Shown here: piece by piece, positions 1-8,665 of the stretch
How positions within the stretch are numbered: position 1 is the first letter of the stretch
Layout: each line of letters begins with the position of its first letter
Origin: Pyrinomonadaceae bacterium
GTDB lineage: Bacteria; Acidobacteriota; Blastocatellia; Pyrinomonadales; Pyrinomonadaceae
Direction: 5' to 3'
Assembly: GCA_026129865.1 (NCBI GenBank)
Contig: JAHCHG010000005.1
Coordinates: forward strand, 1-64,000
DNA: 64,000 bases
Translations under genes and position numbers: made by a program
Notes under the pieces: generated by a model
Database searches by the model: none
What the model was told of the DNA's origin: nothing
Seen by the model: only the letters and a program-made list of their open reading frames with translations

Positions 1-19
1 ACATAAAGAGGTTAAGGTT

Positions 20-172
20 ATGCCACGTGATAACGTGATTTTACAATGCACTGAATGCAAAGAACGCAATTATGTGACGACGAAGAACAAAAAGAATACG
101 CCGGACAGGCTGGAGTTCAAAAAGTTCTGCAATCGCTGCCGCTGTCATACTTTGCATCGAGAGAATAAATAA
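20..172 (+). CDS. rpmG: 50S ribosomal protein L33
   Basis: A 50-residue protein of typical bacterial L33 size, a small component of the large ribosomal subunit. It keeps two zinc-binding pairs, C10-x2-C13 and C37-x2-C40, so it is the zinc-containing form. The start ATG follows a purine-rich AAAGAGG about 8 bases upstream. It lies just before tRNA-Trp, secE and nusG, the usual bacterial order, which suggests that tuf and other tRNAs lie to the left. Too short for ordinary ORF length cut-offs, but unambiguous from its sequence. Confidence 0.95.
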   Translation: MPRDNVILQCTECKERNYVTTKNKKNTPDRLEFKKFCNRCRCHTLHRENK

Positions 173-192
173 CAACTTTGTAAAGAATGCAA

Positions 193-230
193 AAGTGGAG
201 AATAGCGAATGTTTTCGCTAGTCTCCACTT
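193..230 (+). terminator. Hairpin between rpmG and tRNA-Trp
   Basis: A 16-base inverted repeat (194-209 with 214-229, one mismatch, 4-base loop) lies 21 bases after the rpmG stop. Only a weak T-rich stretch follows it, so it may be a partial terminator or a processing stem ahead of the tRNA. Confidence 0.5.
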
Positions 231-252
231 GATTATTCTATAAGAGAGTTAC

Positions 253-328
253 AGGGGTATGGTGTCAACGGTTAGCATGGAGGTCTCCAAAACCTTAGGT
301 CCGGGTTCGAATCCTGGTACCCCTGCCA
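253..328 (+). tRNA. tRNA-Trp (anticodon CCA)
   Basis: A 76-base tRNA with a 7-bp acceptor stem (AGGGGTA with TACCCCT), anticodon loop CTCCAAA giving anticodon CCA, T-loop TTCGAAT, and an encoded 3' CCA end. The tRNA-Trp - secE - nusG order is common in bacteria and the tRNA is probably cotranscribed with secE, which starts 24 bases later. Confidence 0.95.
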
Positions 329-351
329 TCTTAATTTTGAGGAGAAAATAA

Positions 352-606
352 GTGTCTGAAGCTGTTGACACCTTAGGTAACGGAAAAAAGAAAGACGAGA
401 AAGAGAGTGTTGGTGAATTTATCCGCGAAACACGGGCGGAATTTGATAAGACGACATTTCCTTCTTCGGACGACGTTCGAAACACGACGATTGTCGTTAT
501 CATCAGCGTTATTTTCTTTTCGTTGTACCTCTTTGTGGTCGATCAGGCGTGGGTGCAGCTTTTAGCTGGATTGACGTGGATGATCAATAAAGTGGTCGGA
601 ATATAG
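352..606 (+). CDS. secE: Preprotein translocase subunit SecE
   Basis: An 84-residue protein with a hydrophilic N-terminal arm, the SecE-typical segment FIRETRAEFDKTTFPSSDDV, and a single C-terminal transmembrane helix (about residues 45-70). This is the short one-helix form that clamps SecY in the translocon. The start is GTG, set by a strong GAGGAGA ribosome-binding site 6-7 bases upstream. nusG begins 9 bases after the stop, so the two are cotranscribed. Confidence 0.93.
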   Translation: MSEAVDTLGNGKKKDEKESVGEFIRETRAEFDKTTFPSSDDVRNTTIVVIISVIFFSLYLFVVDQAWVQLLAGLTWMINKVVGI

Positions 607-615
607 GAACGAAAA

Positions 616-1176
616 ATGAGACAGTGGTATTTTATCCACACATATTCGGGGCACGAAAATAAGGTTCTGGAAAGCCTGAATGCGCGAATTCGCGACATGG
701 AACTGGGCGATGTCATAACTGAGGTTTTGCTGCCGAAAGAAACGGTCGTCGAAATGCGCGGAAACAAGCGCATCGAATCGTCACGCATGTTTTATCCGGG
801 TTACGTTTTGATCGAGATCGAATGCACCGAAAACGGACGCATTCCCGATAATGCGTTCCACGTCATTAAATCAACTCCTAAAGTTACGGGCTTTTTAGGC
901 GGAAAAAATCCGACGCCGCTGACGCAGCAGGAAGTCGATCAGATCGTTCATAACGTTGAAGTCGCCGCGGAAAAACCGAAGCCGAAATTTTCATATGAAG
1001 TCGGCGAAGTGGTCAGGATCAAGTCCGGACCTTTCGCGAGCTTTACCGGCAAGGTGGAAGAGGTTAATGAGGATAAAACTACTTTGAAGGTTTCAATAAC
1101 CATCTTTGGAAGATCTACACCTTACGAGCTTAGCTTCTTAGAAGTAGAAAAGGTGACGTTTGCGGAAGAAGAATAA
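616..1176 (+). CDS. nusG: Transcription termination/antitermination factor NusG
   Basis: 186 residues, close to the 181 of E. coli NusG. The N-terminal NGN domain starts with [14 protein letters not shown] and binds the RNA polymerase clamp. The C-terminal KOW domain (about residues 125-180, [18 protein letters not shown]) contacts Rho or ribosomal S10. It follows secE directly. The 161-base gap to rplK contains paired REP-like palindromes. Confidence 0.96.
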   Translation: MRQWYFIHTYSGHENKVLESLNARIRDMELGDVITEVLLPKETVVEMRGNKRIESSRMFYPGYVLIEIECTENGRIPDNAFHVIKSTPKVTGFLGGKNPTPLTQQEVDQIVHNVEVAAEKPKPKFSYEVGEVVRIKSGPFASFTGKVEEVNEDKTTLKVSITIFGRSTPYELSFLEVEKVTFAEEE

Positions 1177-1182
1177 GGTACA

Positions 1183-1282
1183 GAGTTACGCATTTATGCG
1201 TGAAGACCATCGCCTAGTACCAGGCTTTGAAAAGGTTAGCAGTTAGCAATTAATAGGGTTTTCACGGCTGAAGCCGTAACTC
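1183..1282. repeat. Pair of inverted REP-like palindromes between nusG and rplK
   Basis: Two 22-base units, 1183-1204 and 1261-1282, face each other. Each is itself a palindrome (core ACGCATTTATGCGT and core ACGGCTGAAGCCGT). Read in the same orientation they share TTCACG on one side and CGTAACTC on the other, while the central stem bases differ in a compensatory way (GCAT/ATGC versus GGCT/AGCC). The layout resembles a REP/BIME-type element. A role in nusG mRNA 3'-end protection or attenuation before rplK is inference. Confidence 0.55.
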
Positions 1283-1337
1283 TCAAATAATAAAGAGGAC
1301 ATTTTCGAGTTAGTGCTCGAAATCGTAAATCGAAAAT

Positions 1338-1763
1338 ATGGCAAAGAAGATTTCAGGTTATATCAAGCTACAAATTCCGGCGGGCAAAGCTAATCCGGCG
1401 CCGCCGATCGGTCCCGCGCTTGGACAGCACGGCGTAAACATCATGGAATTCTGCAAAGCATTTAATGCAAAAACGCAGAATGACGACCCGGATATGAAAA
1501 TTCCGGTTGTGATAACGGTTTATGCCGACCGCTCATTTACGTTCGAAACAAAAACGCCGCCGGCTGCCGATCTTATCCGCAAAGCTGCCGGAATAGCGAA
1601 AGGTTCCGGCGAACCAAATCGGACTAAACTGGGTTCAATCTCGCGCGCGAAACTGGAAGAAATTGCAAAAGTTAAGATGCCGGATCTGAACACGACAAAT
1701 TTAGAATCGGCAGTACGTACGATCGAAGGCACGGCTAAGAGCATGGGCGTTTCGATCGAATAA
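1338..1763 (+). CDS. rplK: 50S ribosomal protein L11
   Basis: 141 residues, matching bacterial L11 (142 in E. coli). The Pro-rich N-terminal domain reads [20 protein letters not shown], and the C-terminal domain binds 23S rRNA at the GTPase centre. It is the first gene of the rplKAJL group; rplA follows after 69 bases. Confidence 0.96.
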   Translation: MAKKISGYIKLQIPAGKANPAPPIGPALGQHGVNIMEFCKAFNAKTQNDDPDMKIPVVITVYADRSFTFETKTPPAADLIRKAAGIAKGSGEPNRTKLGSISRAKLEEIAKVKMPDLNTTNLESAVRTIEGTAKSMGVSIE

Positions 1764-1832
1764 TCAATTCGGTTTTCCGAATATTCACAGGGAGAAGATC
1801 TCGAATCTTCGTTTGAACCTTGGAGAAAATAA

Positions 1833-2528
1833 ATGGCTAAAAAAGGGAAAAAGTACCTTGCGGCATTAGAAAAATATGAGCCGCAAAACAAATACACGAC
1901 GCAGGAAGCGGTAAAAACGGTGAAAGAGATCGCTTTCGCGAATTTTGACGAAACGGTCGAGTTGACAATGTGGCTCGGCGTCGATCCGCGAAAGGCGGAT
2001 CAGCTTGTCCGCGGAACCTTGGTTCTGCCGCACGGTTTGGGCGGAAAAGACAAAGTTATTGTTGTCATCGCGCAAGGCGAGAAGGTAAAAGAAGCTGAGG
2101 AAGCCGGCGCGGATTTCGCGGGCGGCGAAGAATTGGTCGACAAGATCAAAGGCGGATGGCTCGATTTCGACGCGGTTATTGCAACTCCGGACATGATGCG
2201 TTCGGTCGGTATGCTCGGAAAGGTATTGGGTCCGCGCGGTTTGATGCCGAATCCGAAGACCGGAACCGTTACGATGGACGTAAAAAATGCCATCGAAGAG
2301 ACGAAAGCCGGAAAGGTCGAATATCGTGTCGATAAAACGGGTGTTATCCATACACCGGTTGGAAAAGTTTCGTTCGATGAATCAAAGCTTTTGGAAAACA
2401 CTAAAGCGATAATTTCAGCTGTTGTGAAAGCGAAACCGACGACAGCGAAAGGACGATATATCAAAAAAGTTAATCTCGCCGCGACGATGAGTCCGGGAGT
2501 TTTGATCGACGAAACGGCATTTGCCTAA
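1833..2528 (+). CDS. rplA: 50S ribosomal protein L1
   Basis: 231 residues, the usual L1 length, with the conserved block [21 protein letters not shown]1 forms the mobile stalk near the ribosomal E site and in other bacteria represses its own operon by binding the mRNA. Start ATG is set by GGAGAAAATAA. rplJ begins only 20 bases after the stop, leaving no room for an L10-type leader at its usual place. Confidence 0.97.
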   Translation: MAKKGKKYLAALEKYEPQNKYTTQEAVKTVKEIAFANFDETVELTMWLGVDPRKADQLVRGTLVLPHGLGGKDKVIVVIAQGEKVKEAEEAGADFAGGEELVDKIKGGWLDFDAVIATPDMMRSVGMLGKVLGPRGLMPNPKTGTVTMDVKNAIEETKAGKVEYRVDKTGVIHTPVGKVSFDESKLLENTKAIISAVVKAKPTTAKGRYIKKVNLAATMSPGVLIDETAFA

Positions 2529-2548
2529 AACGTGAGGAGCGAAAGGAA

Positions 2549-3076
2549 ATGAAAACAAAAGCACAAAAACAATCGGATTTGAACGCCCTCGCGGAGCAGT
2601 TGGAAAGCGCAAAATCAGCAATGATCGTGAGTTTTACGAATCTTACGGTTAATAAAGACCAGGAATTTCGCAACCAGCTGCGCGGAGTAGGCGCAAAATA
2701 TCAGGTAGTAAAAAACACCATCGCCAGATTGGCGGTAAAAGGAACGCCCTACGAAGAAGCTTCCGAGCATTTCAAAGGCGTAACCGGAATCGCGTGGACG
2801 GAATCGGATCCCGTTGATCTTTCAAAAACGGTTTCGAAGTTCATCAAAGAAAACGGAACCATTTATTCATTCAAAGCGGGTGTTGTCGATGGAAAGGTTG
2901 TCGATCTTAAGCAGGTCGAAGCGATCGCCAGCTTGCCGTCGAAGGAAGAATTGATCTCGAAACTGTTGTACGTCATAAACGCACAGGCTCAACGCATCGT
3001 TACGGTTATTAATGCCGTGCCGCGCGACCTGGCTGTTGTGATCAAGCAGATCGGCGAACAAAAGCACGAATCGTAG
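2549..3076 (+). CDS. rplJ: 50S ribosomal protein L10
   Basis: 175 residues; L10 anchors L7/L12 dimers to the ribosome. The N-terminal segment (SAMIVSFTNLTVNKDQEFRN) and the RNA-binding core (YQVVKNTIARLAV) are typical, and the C-terminal helix that binds L7/L12 is present. A good GAGGAG site precedes the ATG. The gap to rplL is unusually long (318 bases). Confidence 0.96.
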   Translation: MKTKAQKQSDLNALAEQLESAKSAMIVSFTNLTVNKDQEFRNQLRGVGAKYQVVKNTIARLAVKGTPYEEASEHFKGVTGIAWTESDPVDLSKTVSKFIKENGTIYSFKAGVVDGKVVDLKQVEAIASLPSKEELISKLLYVINAQAQRIVTVINAVPRDLAVVIKQIGEQKHES

Positions 3077-3394
3077 GATTTGCGGTTTTGAATTGCGGCT
3101 AGAGGATCGATAAGTTCCTTTTCCGCAGTTCTTAATTCGCAATAGAAATAGCCAAGGCTCAAGGAAAAACGAGCGGGACGATTTGTCAGGTCGTTCTTAG
3201 CGGCTCGGATAATTTAAGTAAGCGTGATGCAACCGCAGAAAGAGTTATCCCGTTGGGTTCTTATTTGGCTGACACAAACTAAAGCCGCGGACGGTTAATT
3301 GTTATTCGAGATTGCGGTCGCGAATAGGCATTGGTTAACGATCGGCGGACATAAAATTAATAATCAGAACCCTTTAGGAGAGGAAAAAATTATC
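3077..3394 (+). promoter_or_regulatory. Long structured spacer between rplJ and rplL
   Basis: No convincing coding sequence lies in these 318 bases. Two hairpins are visible: 3090-3098 with 3123-3131 (9 bp, one G-U), and 3170-3174 with 3203-3207 enclosing ACGA/TCGT. In most bacteria rplJ and rplL are closely spaced and the regulatory leader sits before rplJ; here the arrangement is reversed. A regulatory or RNA-processing role giving extra L7/L12 is inference. Confidence 0.4.
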
Positions 3395-3787
3395 ATGGCA
3401 ATTTCAAAAGACGACGTAGTCGAATATTTAAAAGGCATGACGCTGCTTGAAGCGTCGGAATTGGTTAAAGAACTTGAAGAAGTTTTTGGTGTTTCAGCGG
3501 CTGCTGCGGCTGCTCCGGTTGCAATGGCTGCCGCTGCCGGCGGTGATGCTGGTGCAGGTGCTGCAGAAGAAAAAGATTCGTTTGATGTAATCTTGACGGC
3601 TGCGGGCGCAAGCAAGATCAACGTAATTAAGGTTGTTCGCGAAGTTGTTGCCGGTCTTGGCTTGAAAGAAGCTAAAGAATTGGTAGACAGCGCTCCGAAA
3701 CCGCTTAAAGAAGGCGTTTCCAAGGACGAAGCTGAAGAGATCAAGAACAAATTGACCGAAGCCGGCGCATCGGTTGAAGTTAAGTAA
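3395..3787 (+). CDS. rplL: 50S ribosomal protein L7/L12
   Basis: 130 residues. The N-terminal dimerisation domain is followed by a flexible Ala/Gly-rich hinge (about residues 38-58) and the C-terminal factor-binding domain with the conserved [11 protein letters not shown] and [12 protein letters not shown] blocks. The ATG at 3395 is chosen because it has an AGGAGAGG site just upstream and gives the family N-terminus; the reading frame is open 96 bases further upstream, but that extension has no L12 similarity. Confidence 0.96.
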   Translation: MAISKDDVVEYLKGMTLLEASELVKELEEVFGVSAAAAAAPVAMAAAAGGDAGAGAAEEKDSFDVILTAAGASKINVIKVVREVVAGLGLKEAKELVDSAPKPLKEGVSKDEAEEIKNKLTEAGASVEVK

Positions 3788-3806
3788 TTTAGCTGTTAAA
3801 CTTGAA

Positions 3807-3855
3807 GGCAAGCGTAAATACAATTAATTTAGCGATTTGCGCTTGCCGTTTTTCT
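3807..3855 (+). terminator. Attenuator-type hairpin between rplL and rpoB
   Basis: A 12-bp stem (GGCAAGCGTAAA with TTTGCGCTTGCC, one G-U pair) is followed by GTTTTTCT. Its place matches the partial terminator known between rplL and rpoB in E. coli, which lowers polymerase-subunit expression relative to ribosomal proteins. The parallel function is inferred. Confidence 0.7.
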
Positions 3856-3960
3856 AGGGGTAAGAAGCTTGACTTAAAGCTTCGATAGATTTGAAGAGAA
3901 TTTTTCTCTGCGACAATTGGAGAGTAATTGTCCTTTTCGGCACTCTCAAAAACTTATTTT

Positions 3961-4014
3961 GTTAGGTAAACTGCTAACACAAAAGCGGTCTGGGGATACT
4001 TTACCCTCGACCGC
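3961..4014 (+). other. Second hairpin region upstream of rpoB
   Basis: Two more inverted repeats lie in the rpoB leader: GTTAG/CTAAC (3961-3978) and GCGGTC/GACCGC (3985-3990 with 4009-4014) with an inner GGGG/CCC pairing. The rest of the 322-base gap is AT-rich with no clear gene. This could be a processing site or a second attenuator. Confidence 0.35.
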
Positions 4015-4109
4015 ATTTGCCGTCTTTATTTGAAAAATTATTTGAATCGTTAAGTTAGGGCATTTTAACAACTATAGAAAATTAAATCAATAAAAATTTT
4101 CTATACCAC

Positions 4110-7100
4110 GTGAATTATAAAATTATGATCGTCAATCCGCTTCAAACGAACACACACGGGCTCGGTCGACGGACCAGCCGCGCGCCCGAACGCGTAGATT
4201 TCTCCAAAATTTTTACAACAGCGCAGATCCCAAATCTTATAGAAGTACAGCGTGAATCGTACAACCGCTTTCTTCAGATGGATCTGATCCCGGAAGAGCG
4301 CGACAACGTCGGGCTTCAGTCCGTCTTTAAATCGATATTTCCGGTTTCCGATTTTCGCGAGACCGCGACCCTGGAATTCGTCGAATACCAGATCGGCAAC
4401 TGGCAATGTAAATGCGGAAACCTTGAAGGTTTAGAGCATCTTCGGACCGAATGTAAAGAGTGCAGTGCCAAGATAAAGGTCGATCCGTTTAATCCGGCAG
4501 AAGTTCTCTGCGATAATTGCGGCACTTTTAACGAGGTGAAACCGAAACTTTGTTCGAACTGCGGTGAACCGGTCGGCTTAAAGCATAAGCACGATCAGCA
4601 GGAATGTCAGGAACGCGGCACTTCATATAGTGTTCCGCTGAAAGTGCGAATTCGTCTGACGGTTTTTGATAAAGATCCGGAAACGAATGTTTCGACGATC
4701 CGCGATATTAAAGAAGAAGATGTATTCTTCGGTGAAATTCCGCTGATGACCGATAACGGAACATTTATTATTAATGGAACCGAACGCGTCATCGTTTCGC
4801 AGCTTCACCGTTCGCCGGGCGTGTTTTTCAAAGGTGATCGCGATGAATATCTGGCGAAGGTTATTCCGTATCGCGGTTCGTGGGTCGAGTTTGAATTTGA
4901 TCAAAAAGGAATTCTTCATTCGCGTTTGGGTAAGCGTAAGCTTCTCGGAACGATCTTTTTGCGTGCGCTCGGTTTGTGGCTCAATCCGCAGATCGATATG
5001 AGCACGATCTCCGATCAGATCCTTGAAGAAGTTGTTAAAAACGCCGAGTTTTCGAATTCAGATCTTCTCCGTCAGTTTTACGTTACCGACGAGGTAGTGC
5101 TTGAAAAAGGCAAGATCTTCGTCAAGGTAAAATCCGAAGGTGAAACGCATTTGAAAGGAATGCGCGCGGAAGAAGACATTAAAGACGGCAAAGAAACGGT
5201 AACCGCAAGCGGCAAAAAGGTTACGGCGCTTGCGCTGCGCGAGCTTCGCAAGATCGGCACCGAAAAAGTTCGGGTGTCGCATACCGATTTTGAAGGCGCA
5301 CAGGCGCTTGACGACGTCATCAACACCGAAACCGGCGAAGTTATTCTCGAATCGAATAACGAGATCACTGCGGCAAAACTTCAGCAGATCATTGATGAAG
5401 GCGTCAGCGGATTCTCAGTATTTTTTCCGGAAAAAGACGTTATCGGCGGAATTATTGCTCAAACGTTAAAAAAGGACACGATCGCAAAACCGGTCGATGC
5501 ACTCTTGGAGATCTACCGCAAAATGCGCCCCGGCGATCCGCCGACCGTGCCGACCGCTTATCGTCTTCTTGAGGGAATGTTCTTCGACTCAAGGCGCTTC
5601 GATCTGTCGCGCGTCGGACGCTTGAAGTTCAATATCAAAATGGGTCGTCCGAAGCTTCAGGAGATCGATAACTCGCTTCTCGAAGCGAAAGATTTCTTTG
5701 AAGTGGTCAATTATCTTCTGAGAATGAAGCGCGACAGCGACAATTATTTCCAGGACGATATTGATCATCTCGGAAATCGCCGCGTCCGAGCAGTTGGTGA
5801 ATTGCTGGAAAATCAATTCCGCATCGGTCTTGAACGAATGGAACGTGCGATCAAGGAAAAAATGTCGATCCAGCAGGATATGTTTACGACGATGCCGCGC
5901 GATCTGGTCAACGCAAAACCGGTTACGGCGGCTGTTCGCGAATTTTTCGGTTCGTCGCAGCTTTCGCAGTTCATGGATCAGACCAATCCGTTGTCGGAAA
6001 TTACGCATAAACGACGTCTTTCCGCGCTTGGACCTGGCGGTCTATCGCGTGAACGCGCCGGATTTGAAGTCCGCGACGTTCACCCGACACACTATGGTCG
6101 AATTTGTCCGATCGAAACGCCTGAAGGTCCGAACATCGGTTTGATCTCGTCGCTGGCGTGTTTTGCGCGTATCAACGAATTCGGATTTATCGAATCTCCT
6201 TATCGAAAGGTTGAAAATGGTCGGGTCGTTGAATACGTCAAGATCATCAATGGCGGCGATACAGGTCTGAAGCCGAATACGCATCATCCGCTTGAGGAAG
6301 TTGAAGCAGCAAACGCAAAACTTAAGAAAGACCAGCGAGCTGCTGAACATGAGCCGTTCCCGTTCTATTTGACTGCCTGGGACGAAGACAAATATGTCAT
6401 TGGACAGGCGAACATCGAATTGGATGAGAAAGGAAATCTTGTAAACGAACGAAACGCGGCTCGAAAGAAAGGTGAGTTCATTACTGCTTCGCGCGACGAG
6501 ATCGAATATATGGACGTTTCGCCGAAACAGCTTGTTTCGGTCGCGGCTTCCTTAGTTCCGTTCCTTGAAAACGACGACGCTAACCGCGCGTTGATGGGAT
6601 CGAACATGCAGCGGCAATCCGTTCCGCTTCTTCGTGCCGAAAGTCCGTATGTCGGAACCGGAATGGAGAAGATCGCGGCTAGAGACTCGGGCGCGGTAGT
6701 TATCGCGAAACGAGACGGCATCGTCGATTACGTCGATTCGGAACGAACGATCGTAAAAGCCGATCACCGCGTTGACGGAACGATCTCGCGTGAGGTTACG
6801 GCGGACATTTATTCGCTCGTAAAATTTAAGCGTTCAAATCAGAACACCTGTATCAACCAGCGCCCGATCGTTCAGGTCGGCGAAAGAGTTAAGAAAGGTC
6901 AGGTTATTGCTGACGGACCGTGTACAGACCGCGGCGAACTCGCTCTCGGCAGAAACGTGCTTGTCGCGTTTATGTCATGGCGCGGATACAACTTTGAGGA
7001 CGCGATCCTTGTGTCGGAACGTCTTGTAAAAGAAGACTATTACACTTCAATTCACATCGAAGAACTCGAAGTCGAAGCACGCGATACAAAACTCGGACCG

Positions 7101-8573
7101 GAAGAAGTAACGCGTGATATTCCAAATATCGGCGAAAATATGCTTCGCGATCTCGACGAATCCGGAATCATCCGCATCGGCGCACAGGTCAAACCGGGAT
7201 CGATCCTCGTCGGTAAAGTTACGCCGAAGGGTGAAACCCAGCTGACGGCGGAAGAAAAGCTTCTCCGCGCGATCTTTGGTGAAAAAGCGGGCGACGTAAA
7301 AGACGCTTCGCTTACTTGTCCGCCGGGAATCGACGGAACGGTCGTTGATGTTCAGGTTTTCACGCGCAAGGGTCAGGAAAAAGACGAACGCAGCTTAGAC
7401 ATCGAAATGATGGAAGAAGATGCGATGCGCCGCGACCTTGAGGACGAAGTTCGAATTTTGGAAGAACAGCGCGATCAGCGTATCTACGAACTTTTCGACG
7501 GTCGAAAGCTTTTAAAAGACATCGTTGACGGCAAAGATGTTCTGATCAAAAAAGGCGAAACGCTGACCAAAGAAAATCTGAAGGGAATCGGCATCAAACA
7601 TCTTCGTAACGCTGAGGTTTCAGCCGGAACGATCGATATTGCCGGTGAGATCAAAGAATACGAACAGCGCACTTATCGACAGATCAACATTTTGAGCGAT
7701 ATTTACGAAGAGAAGATCTCCAAGCTCAAACAGGGCGACGAACTTCCTCCGGGCGTTATCAAAATGGTCAAAGTTTTCGTTGCGATGAAACGTAAACTTT
7801 CGGTCGGCGATAAAATGGCGGGTCGCCATGGTAACAAAGGTGTTATCGCGCGCATTCTGCCGGAAGAGGATATGCCGTATTTGCCGGACGGAACGCCGGT
7901 TGAAATTGTTCTCAATCCGCTCGGCGTACCGTCGCGAATGAACGTCGGACAAATTCTTGAAACGCATCTCGGTTGGGCTGCGCGCGTTCTCGGTCTGCAT
8001 TTCGCAACGCCCGTTTTTGACGGTGCAAGCGAAGTCGAGATCAAGGAATATATCAAGAAGGCAAACGAGCGTTACGACGAACTCAGCATTCCGCCGTCTG
8101 TCGGTCCTTCAGGCAAAACGCGTCTGTTTGACGGTATGACGGGCGAACAGTTCGAACAGAAGGTAACAGTCGGTTACATTTATATGCTCAAACTTTCGCA
8201 CCTTGTTGACGACAAGATCCACGCACGGTCGATCGGTCCATACAGTTTGATCACGCAGCAGCCGCTCGGCGGTAAGGCGCAGTTCGGCGGACAGCGATTC
8301 GGCGAGATGGAGGTTTGGGCACTCGAAGCATACGGTGCCGCGCATATTCTGCAGGAACTTCTGACATGCAAATCGGACGACGTTGCGGGTAGATCGAAGA
8401 TCTACGAAACGATCGTCAAAGGCGAGTCCGATTTTGAACCCGGAATTCCGGAATCGTTCAACGTACTCGTTCGAGAATTGCAGTCGCTATGTCTGGATGT
8501 CGAATTGATAACGGAAGACGAGATAGACGAATCAGCGCAGAATGCCGGAGTCGGCGAAGTTGTTGGCGACTAA
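4110..8573 (+). CDS. rpoB: DNA-directed RNA polymerase subunit beta
   Basis: 1487 residues (E. coli 1342), half of the catalytic core of RNA polymerase. The rifampicin region ([20 protein letters not shown]) and the C-terminal [18 protein letters not shown] block are intact. Start is uncertain: GTG at 4110 or ATG at 4125, neither with a clear ribosome-binding site. Unusual feature: between FVEYQIGNW and [13 protein letters not shown], where other beta subunits have a short linker, about 60 residues carry four Cys pairs (C100/C102, C115/C118, C134/C137, C148/C151), probably two zinc ribbons. rpoC follows after 92 bases. Confidence 0.97.
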   Translation: MNYKIMIVNPLQTNTHGLGRRTSRAPERVDFSKIFTTAQIPNLIEVQRESYNRFLQMDLIPEERDNVGLQSVFKSIFPVSDFRETATLEFVEYQIGNWQCKCGNLEGLEHLRTECKECSAKIKVDPFNPAEVLCDNCGTFNEVKPKLCSNCGEPVGLKHKHDQQECQERGTSYSVPLKVRIRLTVFDKDPETNVSTIRDIKEEDVFFGEIPLMTDNGTFIINGTERVIVSQLHRSPGVFFKGDRDEYLAKVIPYRGSWVEFEFDQKGILHSRLGKRKLLGTIFLRALGLWLNPQIDMSTISDQILEEVVKNAEFSNSDLLRQFYVTDEVVLEKGKIFVKVKSEGETHLKGMRAEEDIKDGKETVTASGKKVTALALRELRKIGTEKVRVSHTDFEGAQALDDVINTETGEVILESNNEITAAKLQQIIDEGVSGFSVFFPEKDVIGGIIAQTLKKDTIAKPVDALLEIYRKMRPGDPPTVPTAYRLLEGMFFDSRRFDLSRVGRLKFNIKMGRPKLQEIDNSLLEAKDFFEVVNYLLRMKRDSDNYFQDDIDHLGNRRVRAVGELLENQFRIGLERMERAIKEKMSIQQDMFTTMPRDLVNAKPVTAAVREFFGSSQLSQFMDQTNPLSEITHKRRLSALGPGGLSRERAGFEVRDVHPTHYGRICPIETPEGPNIGLISSLACFARINEFGFIESPYRKVENGRVVEYVKIINGGDTGLKPNTHHPLEEVEAANAKLKKDQRAAEHEPFPFYLTAWDEDKYVIGQANIELDEKGNLVNERNAARKKGEFITASRDEIEYMDVSPKQLVSVAASLVPFLENDDANRALMGSNMQRQSVPLLRAESPYVGTGMEKIAARDSGAVVIAKRDGIVDYVDSERTIVKADHRVDGTISREVTADIYSLVKFKRSNQNTCINQRPIVQVGERVKKGQVIADGPCTDRGELALGRNVLVAFMSWRGYNFEDAILVSERLVKEDYYTSIHIEELEVEARDTKLGPEEVTRDIPNIGENMLRDLDESGIIRIGAQVKPGSILVGKVTPKGETQLTAEEKLLRAIFGEKAGDVKDASLTCPPGIDGTVVDVQVFTRKGQEKDERSLDIEMMEEDAMRRDLEDEVRILEEQRDQRIYELFDGRKLLKDIVDGKDVLIKKGETLTKENLKGIGIKHLRNAEVSAGTIDIAGEIKEYEQRTYRQINILSDIYEEKISKLKQGDELPPGVIKMVKVFVAMKRKLSVGDKMAGRHGNKGVIARILPEEDMPYLPDGTPVEIVLNPLGVPSRMNVGQILETHLGWAARVLGLHFATPVFDGASEVEIKEYIKKANERYDELSIPPSVGPSGKTRLFDGMTGEQFEQKVTVGYIYMLKLSHLVDDKIHARSIGPYSLITQQPLGGKAQFGGQRFGEMEVWALEAYGAAHILQELLTCKSDDVAGRSKIYETIVKGESDFEPGIPESFNVLVRELQSLCLDVELITEDEIDESAQNAGVGEVVGD

Positions 8574-8587
8574 TTAGTTCAAAGTCC

Positions 8588-8654
8588 CAAGTTTCAAGTT
8601 CAAAGTTTCTCAAGTCGCAAACTTTGAACTTTGAACCTTGAATCTTGAACTTGG
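8588..8654 (+). repeat. Low-complexity hairpin repeat between rpoB and rpoC
   Basis: The spacer is built from variants of CAAGTTCAAAG and its complement. An inner stem pairs 8595-8607 with 8619-8631 (13 bp), and an outer imperfect stem pairs CCAAGTTTCAAG (8588 on) with CTTGAACTTGG (8644-8654). The outer arm reaches the rpoC ribosome-binding site, so folding could affect rpoC translation. That effect is inference. Confidence 0.55.
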
Positions 8655-8665
8655 AGAGAAAAAAG

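Noticed and set aside
3299..3394. N-terminal extension of L7/L12
   Set aside because: The 32 extra codons have no L12 similarity, and a good ribosome-binding site directly precedes the internal ATG at 3395.
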